A DNA stretch of 64,000 bases from Vibrio sp. S9_S30 (lineage in GTDB: Bacteria > Pseudomonadota > Gammaproteobacteria > Enterobacterales > Vibrionaceae), in NCBI RefSeq assembly GCF_014694455.1, contig NZ_JAAUWT010000017.1, positions 1 to 64,000 of the forward strand. Direction: 5' to 3'. Shown here piece by piece: positions 16,835 through 25,507 of this stretch. Made by a program: the position numbers and the translations under genes. Each line of letters starts with the position of its first letter. The first letter of the stretch is position 1. A model generated the notes under the pieces. It was given only the letters and a program-made list of their open reading frames with translations. It was not told the origin of the DNA and searched no databases.

Positions 16835-17512
16835 TTAGTCAATTACAGGTTGCCAATTTATAGGAATGTGACCTTGCTTCTGCAGAATTTGATTGGTTTG
16901 TGAAAAGTGACCGCACCCAAAAAAGCCTCGGTGAGCAGAAAGCGGAGACGGATGAGGCGCCGCAAGAACATGATGTTTATTTCTATCAATCATGCGTCCC
17001 TTTTTCTGAGCATGAGCCCCCCAAAGCAGAAAGATCACCCCTTCTTTATGTTGGTTAACCGCTTCAATGACCTTGTCGGTAAACGTTTCCCACCCTGTAT
17101 TGGCGTGGGAATGGGCTTGCCCTTGTTCCACCGTTAACACGGTATTCAGCATCAGAACACCTTGCTGCGCCCAGCTTTTTAAGTACCCGTGTTCAGGAAT
17201 AATGAAATTGGGGATGTCTTGTGCCAATTCTTTATACATGTTAACGAGTGAAGGCGGCGATTTAATGCCAGGTAAAACCGAGAAACACAAACCATGTGCT
17301 TGATTTGGACCGTGATAAGGATCCTGACCAAGCAATACCACTCTCACATCGTGAAACTCAGTGAACCTAAACGCATTAAAAACGTCGCTTTCAGCTGGGT
17401 AAATGATTTTCCCGCTGGCACGCTCTTGCCGGACAAATTTCATTGTCTCTGAAAAATAAGCGCTTTTCTTCTCTTCACCAATAACGTCGTGCCAAGTCAG
17501 TGACTCGCTCAT
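16835..17512 (-). CDS. ung: Uracil-DNA glycosylase
   Basis: Ung removes uracil from DNA as the first step of base excision repair. The 225-residue protein has the water-activating motif GQDPYHG with Asp 64 and His 67, and the minor-groove loop HPSPLSAHRGFFGCGHFSQTN near the C-terminus with the second catalytic His. Length and motifs match family 1 UDG. GAGGGTACT precedes ATG 17512. Ung, nfo and grcA cluster here; ung and grcA (yfiD) are also neighbours in E. coli. Confidence 0.97.
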   Translation of the reverse strand: MSESLTWHDVIGEEKKSAYFSETMKFVRQERASGKIIYPAESDVFNAFRFTEFHDVRVVLLGQDPYHGPNQAHGLCFSVLPGIKSPPSLVNMYKELAQDIPNFIIPEHGYLKSWAQQGVLMLNTVLTVEQGQAHSHANTGWETFTDKVIEAVNQHKEGVIFLLWGAHAQKKGRMIDRNKHHVLAAPHPSPLSAHRGFFGCGHFSQTNQILQKQGHIPINWQPVID

Positions 17513-17734
17513 AGTACCCTCGCATTCATTCCAGTAGAGATTCCCTGACTAAGGGGGTTGTGACTTTAATATCTCGCAAAAGGATACCGAGTTCGTTTTC
17601 AGGTAGCTAGAGCCCCAAGTGCGTTCAACGTGATTTTTGCGAAATTTGTCGGATAAGAGAATTTGTCGGAATAGAAAGATTTGTGAAGCAAAAGCATAAA
17701 AGCCCTCAAACCTAAGTTTAACTTGGGATCTTTG

Positions 17735-17770
17735 ATGCCAACCCGAGCAAAGAGACGTTCGGATTGGCAT
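17735..17770. repeat. Strong hairpin: 12-bp stem with 12-base loop
   Basis: ATGCCAACCCGA and TCGGATTGGCAT pair with a single G-T type mismatch. An imperfect palindrome CCTAAGTT/AACTTGGG lies just before it. There is no T run, so it does not look like an ordinary terminator. It may be part of a dispersed repeat. Confidence 0.55.
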
Positions 17771-17774
17771 TCCC

Positions 17775-17981
17775 TTATCGCTTAGCCGATCTGCTTTGCT
17801 GTGGTGTTCTCCAATGCCCAGTACCACGATGGTATCGGTTAGGCTGAGGCAACGGTTTTGGCGTAGAACTATTTGGTATAGGACTATCTGAAATAGAGCT
17901 ATCTGACAGAGAACTATTTCGCGTAGCGCTATTTGGCGTAGAGCTATTCGTCGTTGTCCCTACACTGGCTTGACTGTTCAT
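17775..17981 (-). CDS. Small Ser/Asn/Thr-rich protein with five-residue repeats
   Basis: This 68-codon frame begins MNSQASVG and runs through degenerate pentapeptides (TPNSA, TRNSS, LSDSS, ISDSP, IPNSS) into a basic tail ending SRSAKR. A good ribosome binding site, AGGAG, lies 7 bases before ATG 17981. No family is recognised and there is no signal peptide. The repeats come from six tandem copies of a 15-bp unit, so length variation between strains is likely. It may be a real small gene or a chance frame across a repeat; the ribosome binding site is the main argument for coding. Confidence 0.4.
   Translation of the reverse strand: MNSQASVGTTTNSSTPNSATRNSSLSDSSISDSPIPNSSTPKPLPQPNRYHRGTGHWRTPQQSRSAKR
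17866..17955. repeat. Six tandem copies of a 15-bp unit
   Basis: The unit is roughly GnRCTATTTGGCGTA. Copies start at 17866, 17881, 17896, 17911, 17926 and 17941, with a decayed one before. Because 15 is a multiple of three, copy changes keep any reading frame. Confidence 0.88.
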
Positions 17982-18064
17982 AAGTCACTCCTCACACAAG
18001 AGTTATGGATTCTGTTTTCTCATCTCCATCATTCTTATGAAAGATCAGTGCCAACTTGTTTGGT

Positions 18065-18928
18065 TCAGCGATCCTTTCGCAACGAATTTTGATGGTGCAT
18101 TCGGAGTGTTTGTATTTCATCTTTCCATATTTCTGGTTCGATGGTCTCTAGAATCAATGGGATACCGTCAAATCGTACATCTTGCGCTATGTATTGAAAA
18201 CAATCCCAACCAATTTCGCCTTTGCCCAGCGAATGATGCCTATCGACACGGCTAGCAAATTCTACCTTGGAATCATTAAGATGCATCGCACGCAAATAAT
18301 GCATGCCGACGGTGTTTTCAAATGCTTTAAAGGTCTGTTCGCAAGTTTCAAACGTTCTGAGGTCATAGCCTGCGGCAAAAGCATGGCAAGTATCGATGCA
18401 AACGCCAACACGAGATTTATCTTCTACTTGACTAATGATCTCGGCAAGCTGTTCAAATCGCCACCCTAAATTCGTTCCTTGTCCGGCTGTGTTTTCTATT
18501 ACAGCAATGACATTGGGAACCGCCTGATGAGCAATGTTGATCGACTCTGCGATGAGAGACAAACACGCTTGCTCCGATATCTTCTTTAAGTGGCTACCAG
18601 GGTGAAAATTCAGCAATGTCAACCCAAGTTGCTCACAACGTCGCATTTCATCAATAAAGGCAGATCGAGATTTTTCTAACTTCTCTTGCTCTGGCGCCCC
18701 AAGATTAATCAGATACGAATCATGAGGAAGAATGCTATCCGCACGAAACCCGTGAATCTCACACTGCGTTTTGAAAGCGGTAATGGTTTCTTCCTCTAAA
18801 GGCTTCGCTGCCCATTGCCTTTGGTTTTTTGTAAAAAGAGCAAAAGCATTTGCTCCGATCTCTCGCGCTCGCTGTGGGGCTTTATCTACACCACCAGCAG
18901 CAGAAACATGTGCACCAATGTATTTCAT
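18065..18928 (-). CDS. nfo: Deoxyribonuclease IV (endonuclease IV)
   Basis: Nfo is the zinc-dependent AP endonuclease that cuts 5' of abasic sites, which Ung generates. The 287-residue TIM-barrel protein begins MKYIGAHVSAAGGV and carries the zinc-ligand motifs NFHPGSH, ENTAGQGTNLG, GVCIDTCHAFAAGYDLR, HLNDSK, DRHHSLGKGEIG and ILETIEP. The frame extends 22 codons upstream, but ATG 18928 matches the family start and has AAGAGAG upstream. Ung and Nfo side by side fit one base-excision repair pathway. Confidence 0.96.
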   Translation of the reverse strand: MKYIGAHVSAAGGVDKAPQRAREIGANAFALFTKNQRQWAAKPLEEETITAFKTQCEIHGFRADSILPHDSYLINLGAPEQEKLEKSRSAFIDEMRRCEQLGLTLLNFHPGSHLKKISEQACLSLIAESINIAHQAVPNVIAVIENTAGQGTNLGWRFEQLAEIISQVEDKSRVGVCIDTCHAFAAGYDLRTFETCEQTFKAFENTVGMHYLRAMHLNDSKVEFASRVDRHHSLGKGEIGWDCFQYIAQDVRFDGIPLILETIEPEIWKDEIQTLRMHHQNSLRKDR

Positions 18929-19105
18929 AGGCTCTCTTGTAATTGTGGCTGAAAGTCTTTCACTTATGCTACCCAACCATTGGATCAGAGTCATTAACCG
19001 TCAACAATGACACTTATATTTGTAGTAAATTTACCACGAAAATAGATATAAAATATTTTTGAATGATTAAAATAAATTGTAAAAACTATGTTTTATAAAG
19101 ATTAA

Positions 19106-19119
19106 TTGATTTAACTCAA
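19106..19119 (+). promoter_or_regulatory. Distal FNR-like site of grcA
   Basis: TTGATTTAACTCAA matches the FNR consensus TTGAT-N4-ATCAA at all but one position and is centred 53 bp upstream of the proximal site. Confidence 0.6.
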
Positions 19120-19158
19120 GATAATTACTGGTCAATTTCCAACAAATTATGTTGTTAT

Positions 19159-19172
19159 TTGACGTAAATCAA
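19159..19172 (+). promoter_or_regulatory. Proximal FNR site of grcA
   Basis: TTGACGTAAATCAA differs from the FNR consensus at one position and is centred about 41-44 bp upstream of the start predicted from TATAAT at 19197-19202. That is the usual activating position. Confidence 0.75.
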
Positions 19173-19271
19173 TATTATATTTAAGGTTATTGGCTATATA
19201 ATAGCTGGCTCGACAAAAAATCGAAATTTACATCAAAATTCATCACCACGTACGTGGACTAGGAGACAGGC

Positions 19272-19649
19272 ATGATCCAAGGTATTCAAATTACTAAAGC
19301 AGCAAACGACGATCTACTTAACTCGATTTGGCTATTGGATAACGATAAAAAGGAAGCGCGTTGTGTGGCAGCAAATGCAGGCTACGAAGCCGATCAAGTT
19401 ATTCCTACATCTGATCTAGGTGAATTCGAAAGCCGTGAAGTGCCTATTGAAGCAGCGCCACGTATCGAAGGTGGTCAGCACCTAAACGTGAACGTTCTTA
19501 AGCGTGAAACGCTAGAGGATGCAGTAAACAATCCTGAAAACTACCCTCAGCTAACCATTCGTGTTTCTGGCTACGCAGTACGTTTTAACTCATTAACTCA
19601 AGAGCAACAGCGCGACGTGATTGCTCGTACGTTTACAGAGTCCCTATAA
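19272..19649 (+). CDS. grcA: Autonomous glycyl radical cofactor GrcA (YfiD)
   Basis: GrcA is a 125-residue spare part for pyruvate formate-lyase. When oxygen cleaves PflB at its glycyl radical, GrcA supplies a replacement radical domain. The sequence nearly matches E. coli YfiD, with GGQHLNVNVLKRETLEDA and the radical site RVSGYAVRF, Gly 100 here. The start is ATG 19272 with AGGAGAC upstream. Its promoter carries two FNR sites spaced as I recall for E. coli yfiD, so anaerobic or micro-aerobic induction is expected. A bidirectional terminator separates it from thrC. Confidence 0.97.
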   Translation: MIQGIQITKAANDDLLNSIWLLDNDKKEARCVAANAGYEADQVIPTSDLGEFESREVPIEAAPRIEGGQHLNVNVLKRETLEDAVNNPENYPQLTIRVSGYAVRFNSLTQEQQRDVIARTFTESL

Positions 19650-19650
19650 G

Positions 19651-19691
19651 ACTATCTATTCAAAAACTATCTGATTCAAAGGCTATTTAAG
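19651..19691. repeat. Two to three degenerate copies of a 15-17 bp unit right after grcA
   Basis: ACTATCTATTCAAAA, ACTATCTGATTCAAAGG and a decayed CTATTTAAG follow one base after the grcA stop codon. Confidence 0.7.
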
Positions 19692-19720
19692 CCAAGAACC
19701 ATGTTAGGTTGAATAAATAC

Positions 19721-19749
19721 AAAAACAGCGCTCAATGAGCGCTGTTTTT
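19721..19749. terminator. Bidirectional terminator between grcA and thrC
   Basis: A perfect 13-bp stem AAAAACAGCGCTC / GAGCGCTGTTTTT with a 3-base loop serves both converging genes. Confidence 0.93.
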
Positions 19750-19784
19750 ATGACTGCAAACTAAGAAGACATTTAGCTGCTTGC

Positions 19785-21068
19785 TTACTTTTGAACTCGA
19801 CGAAGGACCGCTTTTAACGCGTCAAAGTCGTTATCCAACTCTTCCGACAACAACTCCATCGCAGCGTGCTTCGCAAGTGGCGCAGGAACATCGATATCCG
19901 CACCTAGAACGTCATCGACCACTTCTTTGAATTTTGCTGGGTGGGCAGTACACAAGAATAGCCCCGTTTCGCCTTCTTGAAGTTGTTCGTCCAGCACTCG
20001 ATACGCAATCGCACCGTGTGGCTCGCATAAATAACCTTTGTCATTCAGATCTCGAACTGAATCCGCACTTTGCTCGTCGGTTACCGCGCCTTTGCCTAAC
20101 GTATCCAAGCCCCAACCTTGTAACTGGCAAAGCTCCTCAATACGTGGCCAGTTGTTTGGCTGGCTTACGTCCATCGCATTTGAAGTGGTTGCGACCGTTG
20201 GTTTTGGATCCCATTTTCCTGTTTCTAGGTAACGAGGCACCGTATCGTTCGCATTCGTTGCCGCTATGAAACGCTTGATAGGCAAACCAATTGCTTTCGC
20301 CAATAGACCCGCCGTTAAGTTACCAAAGTTACCGCTTGGTACTGAGATAACAAGGTTTTCACGCTCCGCTTTGCTCATTTGAGCTGCGGCTTCAAAGTAA
20401 TAACAGATCTGAGCCATCAAGCGGCTGATGTTAATGGAGTTAGCCGAGTTCAGACCAATTTCTTCACGTAACGCAGCGTCATCAAACGCGTTTTTCACCA
20501 GCGACTGACACGCATCAAAATCGGCGTTGATTGCCACTGTATGGATATTTTTACCCAACGTACAGAACAGCTTTTCTTGCATCGGGCTGATCTTGCCTTT
20601 CGGGTAAAGAATCACAACATTGATGTTTTCCATCCCATAGAAAGCATGAGCCACCGCAGCACCCGTGTCGCCTGACGTCGCAGTAAGAATGGTAATCTTG
20701 CCGCCATCAGACACTGCAGCCAGTGATTGCGCCATAAAGCGACCACCGAAATCTTTAAATGCCAGTGTTGGCCCGTGAAAAAGCTCCAGAGCATACACAC
20801 CATCTTTTACTTGCTTAATTGGCGCAGGGAATTGGAATGCAGCGTCAACCAACTGGTTGACTTGCTCCGCGGACAATTCTTCGCCAATAAAAGCAGATAG
20901 GATTTTACTACTGCGAGTGACGAAGTCTTCGTCTAATAGCGCATCGATATCTTCAAACTTGGGCAGTTCTGAAGGAAAAAATAAGCCTTGATTACGGCCC
21001 AATCCTTGGCGTACGGCTTGGCCAAAGGATACTTGTTCGTCATTTTCTTTGATGTTGTAAAGCTTCAT
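19785..21068 (-). CDS. thrC: Threonine synthase
   Basis: ThrC converts O-phosphohomoserine to threonine using pyridoxal phosphate. The 427-residue protein shows the gamma-proteobacterial form: MKLYNIKENDEQVSFGQAVRQG at the start, PLP Lys 105 in LAFKDFGGRF, TATSGDTGAAVAHAF, and SVPSGNFGNLTAGLLAK for phosphate binding. It is the last gene of thrABC. Its ATG overlaps the thrB stop (ATGA), which points to translational coupling. Confidence 0.97.
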   Translation of the reverse strand: MKLYNIKENDEQVSFGQAVRQGLGRNQGLFFPSELPKFEDIDALLDEDFVTRSSKILSAFIGEELSAEQVNQLVDAAFQFPAPIKQVKDGVYALELFHGPTLAFKDFGGRFMAQSLAAVSDGGKITILTATSGDTGAAVAHAFYGMENINVVILYPKGKISPMQEKLFCTLGKNIHTVAINADFDACQSLVKNAFDDAALREEIGLNSANSINISRLMAQICYYFEAAAQMSKAERENLVISVPSGNFGNLTAGLLAKAIGLPIKRFIAATNANDTVPRYLETGKWDPKPTVATTSNAMDVSQPNNWPRIEELCQLQGWGLDTLGKGAVTDEQSADSVRDLNDKGYLCEPHGAIAYRVLDEQLQEGETGLFLCTAHPAKFKEVVDDVLGADIDVPAPLAKHAAMELLSEELDNDFDALKAVLRRVQK

Positions 21069-22021
21069 AGCTCACTTCCTGTTACGGTTGATCCCTGCTT
21101 GTCTAAACGGCAAACATGAACAAACCCTTCCTCATTTTGTACGTAATTCTGTTCTAACCAACGCGCAACGCGCTCGGCGACCTCTTTTTCTTTGCAGATA
21201 CTGAACAACGTTGGACCGCTGCCAGAAATTCCGGTAGCTAGGGCACCAGCGGTTGCCGCGTATTTGCGAGCATTGGCAAAGCCTGGTAGCAGTCTCTCAC
21301 GATATGGTTCTGCGATCACGTCTTTGATCATCTTCGCCGCCAGCTCGGGCTGCCCTGAGTGGCATGCATGGATAAAGCCCCCAAGGTGACGACCATGTGC
21401 AATGATGTCCTGACGTCGATATTGAGAAGGCAAAATCTCACGTGCTTCCGCAGTGGATACCTTAATTCCCGGATACGCCATCACCCAATACCATTCATCG
21501 AAACACGGCACTTCTTGTGAAATAATACCCAGCTCTTCCAGCATCAATTGCAACCCACCAAGGTAACACGGTGCAACGTTGTCGTAATGAATGCCACCGG
21601 AAATTTGTCCTTCCATTTCCCCCATCAACGCCAATAGCTCCATTTCGTTGAGAGGATTTTCATGAAACTGATTTAGCGCATCCAACGCAGCAACGATAGA
21701 GCATGCGCTTGAGCCCAGCCCCGATCCGATTGGCATGTTCTTTTCGAGCACCATATGGATCGGTTTTAGCGGTACGTTTTTTTTATCAAGCTCGCGCGCA
21801 AACACACGCCAGCAGTCATAAACAATGTTGTCTTTTGGGTTGGTCGGCAGCTTGCTAACAAAATCCCCCGCCGTATCAAGAGTAAACGCCTCAGCGCCTT
21901 CTTTCACCAATACACGGTCACCTAAAAGTGTGCCATCGACTGGGGAAACCGCCGCGCCAAGCACATCAAAGCCAACGCTCACATTACCTATAGAGGCAGG
22001 AGCATAAACCACTACACTCAT
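21065..22021 (-). CDS. thrB: Homoserine kinase
   Basis: ThrB phosphorylates homoserine with ATP. The 318-residue GHMP kinase carries the ATP-binding glycine loop PIGSGLGSSACSIVAAL, an N-terminal VVYAPASIGNVSVGFDVLG, and the C-terminal TGISGSGPTLFSI motif. AGGAGT inside the end of thrA precedes ATG 22021, with 2 bases between the genes, and the 3' end overlaps thrC by 4 bases. All three thr genes are one attenuated operon. Confidence 0.97.
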   Translation of the reverse strand: MSVVVYAPASIGNVSVGFDVLGAAVSPVDGTLLGDRVLVKEGAEAFTLDTAGDFVSKLPTNPKDNIVYDCWRVFARELDKKNVPLKPIHMVLEKNMPIGSGLGSSACSIVAALDALNQFHENPLNEMELLALMGEMEGQISGGIHYDNVAPCYLGGLQLMLEELGIISQEVPCFDEWYWVMAYPGIKVSTAEAREILPSQYRRQDIIAHGRHLGGFIHACHSGQPELAAKMIKDVIAEPYRERLLPGFANARKYAATAGALATGISGSGPTLFSICKEKEVAERVARWLEQNYVQNEEGFVHVCRLDKQGSTVTGSEL

Positions 22022-22023
22022 TT

Positions 22024-24483
22024 TTATACTCCTAATTTCCAGCCTAGCGTACGCATGACATCCGCAAACACACCGGCTGCGGTTACTTCTGTACCCGCAC
22101 CATACCCACGAAGCACCAACGGAATCGGCTGATAATAGCGGCTGTAGAATGCCAAGGCATTTTCACCGTCTTTAATCTTGAACATCGGATCGTTTTCATC
22201 CACTGCGGCAATACTCACCTTGCAACTTCCATTCAAGATTTCGCCTACGTAACGCAGTACTTTCCCTTCATCCGCCGCTTTCTTCGAGAGTTCACTGAAG
22301 TATGCATCCGCTTCTGGCAGCCTGGCCATAAACTCTTCCACACTGCCGCTGTCATCAAAACCTGGAGGTAACGCAGCCTCAACCACGACATCATCCAACT
22401 CCAGCCCAAAGCCAGCTTCACGCGCCAAAATAAGAAGCTTACGAGCCACATCCATACCAGACAGGTCGTCGCGAGGATCCGGCTCGGTGAACCCATTGTC
22501 TTTTGCAATATTCGTTGCTTGACTTAATGTCATACCTTCATCCAGCTTACCAAAAATGTAAGACAGCGAACCGGAAAGTATGCCGTTAAATTTCTCCAAT
22601 TCATCACCAGCAGCGATCAGGTTTTGTAGGTTTTCAATAACCGGGAGCCCTGCCCCTACCGTCGTCTCGTACATAAGCTTACGGCGAGAAGAACGAGCCA
22701 CATCACGCAGTTGATGGTAGTAAGCCATGCTTGCGGTATTCGCTTTTTTATTGGGCGTCACCACGTGGAAACCTGCGGCGAGGAAATCCGCGTATTGGTT
22801 CGCAATATCTTCACTCGATGTGCAATCAACCAGTACTGGGTTGATGATGTGGTTACGCTGAACCAACGCAATGAGGCGAGCAAGACTCAACTCTTCTGTC
22901 GCGTGTGTCATACGATCACGCCAATGATCCAGAGGTAAGCCCTTGCTGTCTAGAAGTAAGCCTTTGCTGTTTGCTAATCCGCAAACACGAATCACGATGC
23001 CTTTGTCTGCCAATTTGGCTTGTTGACGCTCTATCTGATCGAGTAACTCACCACCTACGCCACCGACACCAACTACAAATACATCTAAGAAGTGCTTCGA
23101 GTTGAACAGGTTTTCATGACACGCTTTGATGGCTTCCGAAACTTTATCTTCAGGAATCACAGCGGAAATCGCACGCTCAGAAGACCCCTGAGCAATCGCA
23201 ACAACGTTCACATTCACTTCCGTTAAAGAGGCAAAGAAACGTGATGCTACGCCGCGGGATGTGCGCATACCATCACCTACAAGCGTAACAATGGCTACAT
23301 CGTTCATGAACTCAACTGGCTCAAGTAAACCGTCTTTCAATTCCAGTTCAAACTCGTCACTCAGTACTTGCTCTGCGTTGGCTTTATCGGCTTGCTCTAT
23401 ACAGAAGCTGATGCTGTATTCCGATGAGGATTGCGTGATCAAAACAATGGAAATGCCTGCTGATGACATCGCACTGAAAACGCGGCTAGCCATACCAACC
23501 ATGCCTTTCATGCCAGGACCCGATACATTCACCATGGTTAGCTTATTCAAGGTCGTGATGCCTTTGATGGCAAGATTATCTTCACCCGTATCTTGCCCAA
23601 TGAGCGTACCCGCGCCTTGGGGATTAAAGCTGTTTTTGATCAAACAAGGAATGTGAAATTGCGCGATAGGTGCAATCGTCTTGGGATGCAGAACCGATGC
23701 ACCAAAGTAGGAAAGCTCCATCGCTTCTTGATAGCTCAGAGACTTGAGTAGGCGAGCATCATCAACCAAACGAGGGTCGCAGTTGTATACGCCATCAACG
23801 TCAGTCCAAATTTCGCAACACTCAGCCCGTAAACATGCGGCCAAAACAGCCGCCGAGTAATCAGAACCATTACGCCCAAGAGTGACCAATTCACCTTTAG
23901 CGTTACCCGCAGTAAAGCCAGGCATGATGTAGACATGATCCTTGGGAAGGGGATTGGTTCGGAAATTCTGCGTAGACACTTCCACATCGACCATCGCTTC
24001 AAGGTGATCTCCTTTGGCGACGAGGTATTCAACAGGATCGATGAGAAAAGATGGGTGACCTTTTGCTTCCAATACTGCTTTCATTAACTGAATTGAAATT
24101 CGCTCACCTTTACTGATGATGCGAGCGTTCACGTTATTCGGACACATACCCAACAGGTTGATGCCGTGAACATATTGCTTCAATTGACTTAATGAAGTGT
24201 TTAGCTGATTAGAAAAATCTGCACTCGCAAGATCGGGCAAATGTTTTTTAACGTCATCGAACAAAGCTTGCAAAGAAGATTCCAATTCTGCTATTTGCAA
24301 ATTTGCCTCACCGTTACGCAACGCTCCCTCAATAACAGACACTAACTTGTTGGTGGTCTTCCCTGGCGCTGAAAGCACGACAGCAACTTGCTCTTGCTTT
24401 GCATTATTTGCAATGATGTCCGCCGCCCTTAAAAAGCGATCTGCGTCCGCTAACGACGATCCACCAAATTTTAAAACTCGCAT
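22024..24483 (-). CDS. thrA: Bifunctional aspartokinase I / homoserine dehydrogenase I
   Basis: ThrA catalyses the first and third steps from aspartate towards threonine and is inhibited by threonine in E. coli. The 819-residue protein has an aspartokinase domain (KFGGSSLAD at the start, then GRNGSDYSAAVLA), paired ACT regulatory domains in the middle (about 315-460), and a homoserine dehydrogenase domain with the NAD(P)-binding GVGGVGGELLDQI and EPDPRDDLSGMDVARK. E. coli ThrA is 820 residues. A strong ribosome binding site, GGAGGAAGGG, precedes ATG 24483. A leader peptide and terminator upstream control entry into the operon. Confidence 0.97.
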   Translation of the reverse strand: MRVLKFGGSSLADADRFLRAADIIANNAKQEQVAVVLSAPGKTTNKLVSVIEGALRNGEANLQIAELESSLQALFDDVKKHLPDLASADFSNQLNTSLSQLKQYVHGINLLGMCPNNVNARIISKGERISIQLMKAVLEAKGHPSFLIDPVEYLVAKGDHLEAMVDVEVSTQNFRTNPLPKDHVYIMPGFTAGNAKGELVTLGRNGSDYSAAVLAACLRAECCEIWTDVDGVYNCDPRLVDDARLLKSLSYQEAMELSYFGASVLHPKTIAPIAQFHIPCLIKNSFNPQGAGTLIGQDTGEDNLAIKGITTLNKLTMVNVSGPGMKGMVGMASRVFSAMSSAGISIVLITQSSSEYSISFCIEQADKANAEQVLSDEFELELKDGLLEPVEFMNDVAIVTLVGDGMRTSRGVASRFFASLTEVNVNVVAIAQGSSERAISAVIPEDKVSEAIKACHENLFNSKHFLDVFVVGVGGVGGELLDQIERQQAKLADKGIVIRVCGLANSKGLLLDSKGLPLDHWRDRMTHATEELSLARLIALVQRNHIINPVLVDCTSSEDIANQYADFLAAGFHVVTPNKKANTASMAYYHQLRDVARSSRRKLMYETTVGAGLPVIENLQNLIAAGDELEKFNGILSGSLSYIFGKLDEGMTLSQATNIAKDNGFTEPDPRDDLSGMDVARKLLILAREAGFGLELDDVVVEAALPPGFDDSGSVEEFMARLPEADAYFSELSKKAADEGKVLRYVGEILNGSCKVSIAAVDENDPMFKIKDGENALAFYSRYYQPIPLVLRGYGAGTEVTAAGVFADVMRTLGWKLGV

Positions 24484-24513
24484 CCCTTCCTCCGGTATAT
24501 TTTAAACCTGCAT

Positions 24514-24553
24514 AAAAAAAGGCCTGTATCTCGTGGGATACAGGCCTTTTTTT
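24514..24553 (-). terminator. Attenuator of the thr operon
   Basis: GGCCTGTATC and GATACAGGCC form a 10-bp GC-rich stem with a 6-base loop, flanked by seven A and seven T. It lies between the thr leader peptide and thrA, the position of the threonine/isoleucine attenuator. Confidence 0.93.
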
Positions 24554-24567
24554 GAAATTTCTTTCGC

Positions 24568-24621
24568 TTACCAGCCTACCCCAACAATTCGAATGTCGGT
24601 AATAATAATGGTGGTGGTCAT
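24568..24621 (-). CDS. thrL: thr operon leader peptide
   Basis: A 17-codon frame reads MTTTIIITDIRIVGVGW, with four Thr and five Ile codons concentrated at the start, just upstream of the attenuator. When charged Thr-tRNA or Ile-tRNA is scarce the ribosome stalls here and the terminator cannot form. An in-frame ATG at 24642 would extend it to 24 residues (starting MLNHRLT). No strong ribosome binding site decides between the two. In E. coli thrL likewise has runs of Thr and Ile codons. Confidence 0.8.
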   Translation of the reverse strand: MTTTIIITDIRIVGVGW

Positions 24622-24687
24622 TGTTAAGCGATGATTAAGCATGAATATATTTTTATCTTACTGTGAACGTGTGTTTGCTTAGGTTTA

Positions 24688-24716
24688 CGTTTACCGATTT
24701 TCTGTATCAGAGTCAA
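24688..24716 (-). promoter_or_regulatory. Candidate thr operon promoter
   Basis: On the minus strand TTGACT (24716-24711) and TAAACG (24693-24688) are 17 bp apart. That would start transcription about 40 bases before the longer leader-peptide start. Confidence 0.45.
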
Positions 24717-25000
24717 TGAAAAGATTGTTTTTTTTGCTTTTTACTCGACCCAATGAAAACTGAAACTTAGAATATTCCACAATAAAAACGTTGATAATCA
24801 ATTTATTGTTGGACAGAATCCGGAATCTTCTCTCTTTACTAATAGAAATGACGTATATGTGAGCAAATTATCATTCTTTGACAAAATACAGTGTTTAGGT
24901 GAGTATGATCTCATTGTATGATCGATCCTGAAAAAAGATCGTTATCGCTTTACAGATACGCTATATTCACTAAGTAGACTATTCAGCAAGGAGGCACGAT
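24717..25000. other. Intergenic region before the small outer-membrane-like gene
   Basis: AT-rich. GATC-containing inverted repeats occur around 24919-24940. AAGGAGGCACGAT just before 25001 is a very strong ribosome binding site. No other gene is seen. Confidence 0.4.
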
Positions 25001-25474
25001 ATGAAGAAAGCATTTCTCGTAATGAGTCTGCTCGCGATTCCTGCATGCTCTTTCGCTGAAAATCTCCCGCTATTAAATCCTGAAAAACCTTCTTCACACA
25101 GTTGGTTTATATCAAGTCAATCCCAATCCAACACACAGTTTGATAGTTGGCAAATAGACAGTGGTTATTCCTACAACCTGTTTGATTCTATTGACTTATA
25201 TGTAGGGGCGAGCATCACTAGCTCAGAATCGCCGCAGTATAATGGTTTCTTAAGTGGCGTAAATTACACATTTAATGAATCTTTTTCAGTTAACAGTAGT
25301 CTTAGAGCATCAAAATCGCACGAAGAGAACAGCACTAACCCACAAGAAAAACTCATCTCAGCCGAGCTGTCTAGCCGATTAAAGTTATCTGAAAACTTGG
25401 ATATCCACGCGACCTTAGATTATGAAGAGCTTCAGAAAGGTGGCATTGAAGTTGGTTTAGGCTTTCGCTTCTAA
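25001..25474 (+). CDS. Small exported, outer-membrane-barrel-like protein
   Basis: The 157-residue protein has a clear signal peptide (MKKAFLVMSLLAIPACSFA, cleavage near residue 19). A Ser/Asn-rich body alternates polar and aromatic or hydrophobic residues, and it ends in GLEVGLGFRF-like sequence with a terminal Phe, the usual signal for the outer-membrane assembly machine. About six to eight short strands could form a small barrel, but I do not recognise the family. A Cys within the signal (PACSF) could suggest a lipobox, but the spacing and the following FAEN favour normal signal peptidase cleavage. Confidence 0.7.
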   Translation: MKKAFLVMSLLAIPACSFAENLPLLNPEKPSSHSWFISSQSQSNTQFDSWQIDSGYSYNLFDSIDLYVGASITSSESPQYNGFLSGVNYTFNESFSVNSSLRASKSHEENSTNPQEKLISAELSSRLKLSENLDIHATLDYEELQKGGIEVGLGFRF

Positions 25475-25507
25475 ATCCAACTCCAACCATTCTAGGTTTG
25501 TTCGCGG

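Larger units (their letters stand above)
18929..19271. promoter_or_regulatory. Intergenic control region of grcA
   Basis: It holds two FNR-like sites (19106-19119 and 19159-19172) and a TATAAT -10 box at 19197-19202. The site centres are 53 bp apart. The nfo promoter must also lie at the left side of this stretch but no box stands out. Confidence 0.7.

Noticed and set aside
17549..17827. 92-codon reverse-strand frame overlapping the hairpin
   Set aside because: It runs through the hairpin and overlaps the better supported 68-codon frame; no ribosome binding site or family is seen.
22935..22976. Tandem repeat inside thrA (SKGLLLD-SKGLPLD)
   Set aside because: The E. coli protein has the same length here, so this looks like chance convergence rather than an inserted copy.
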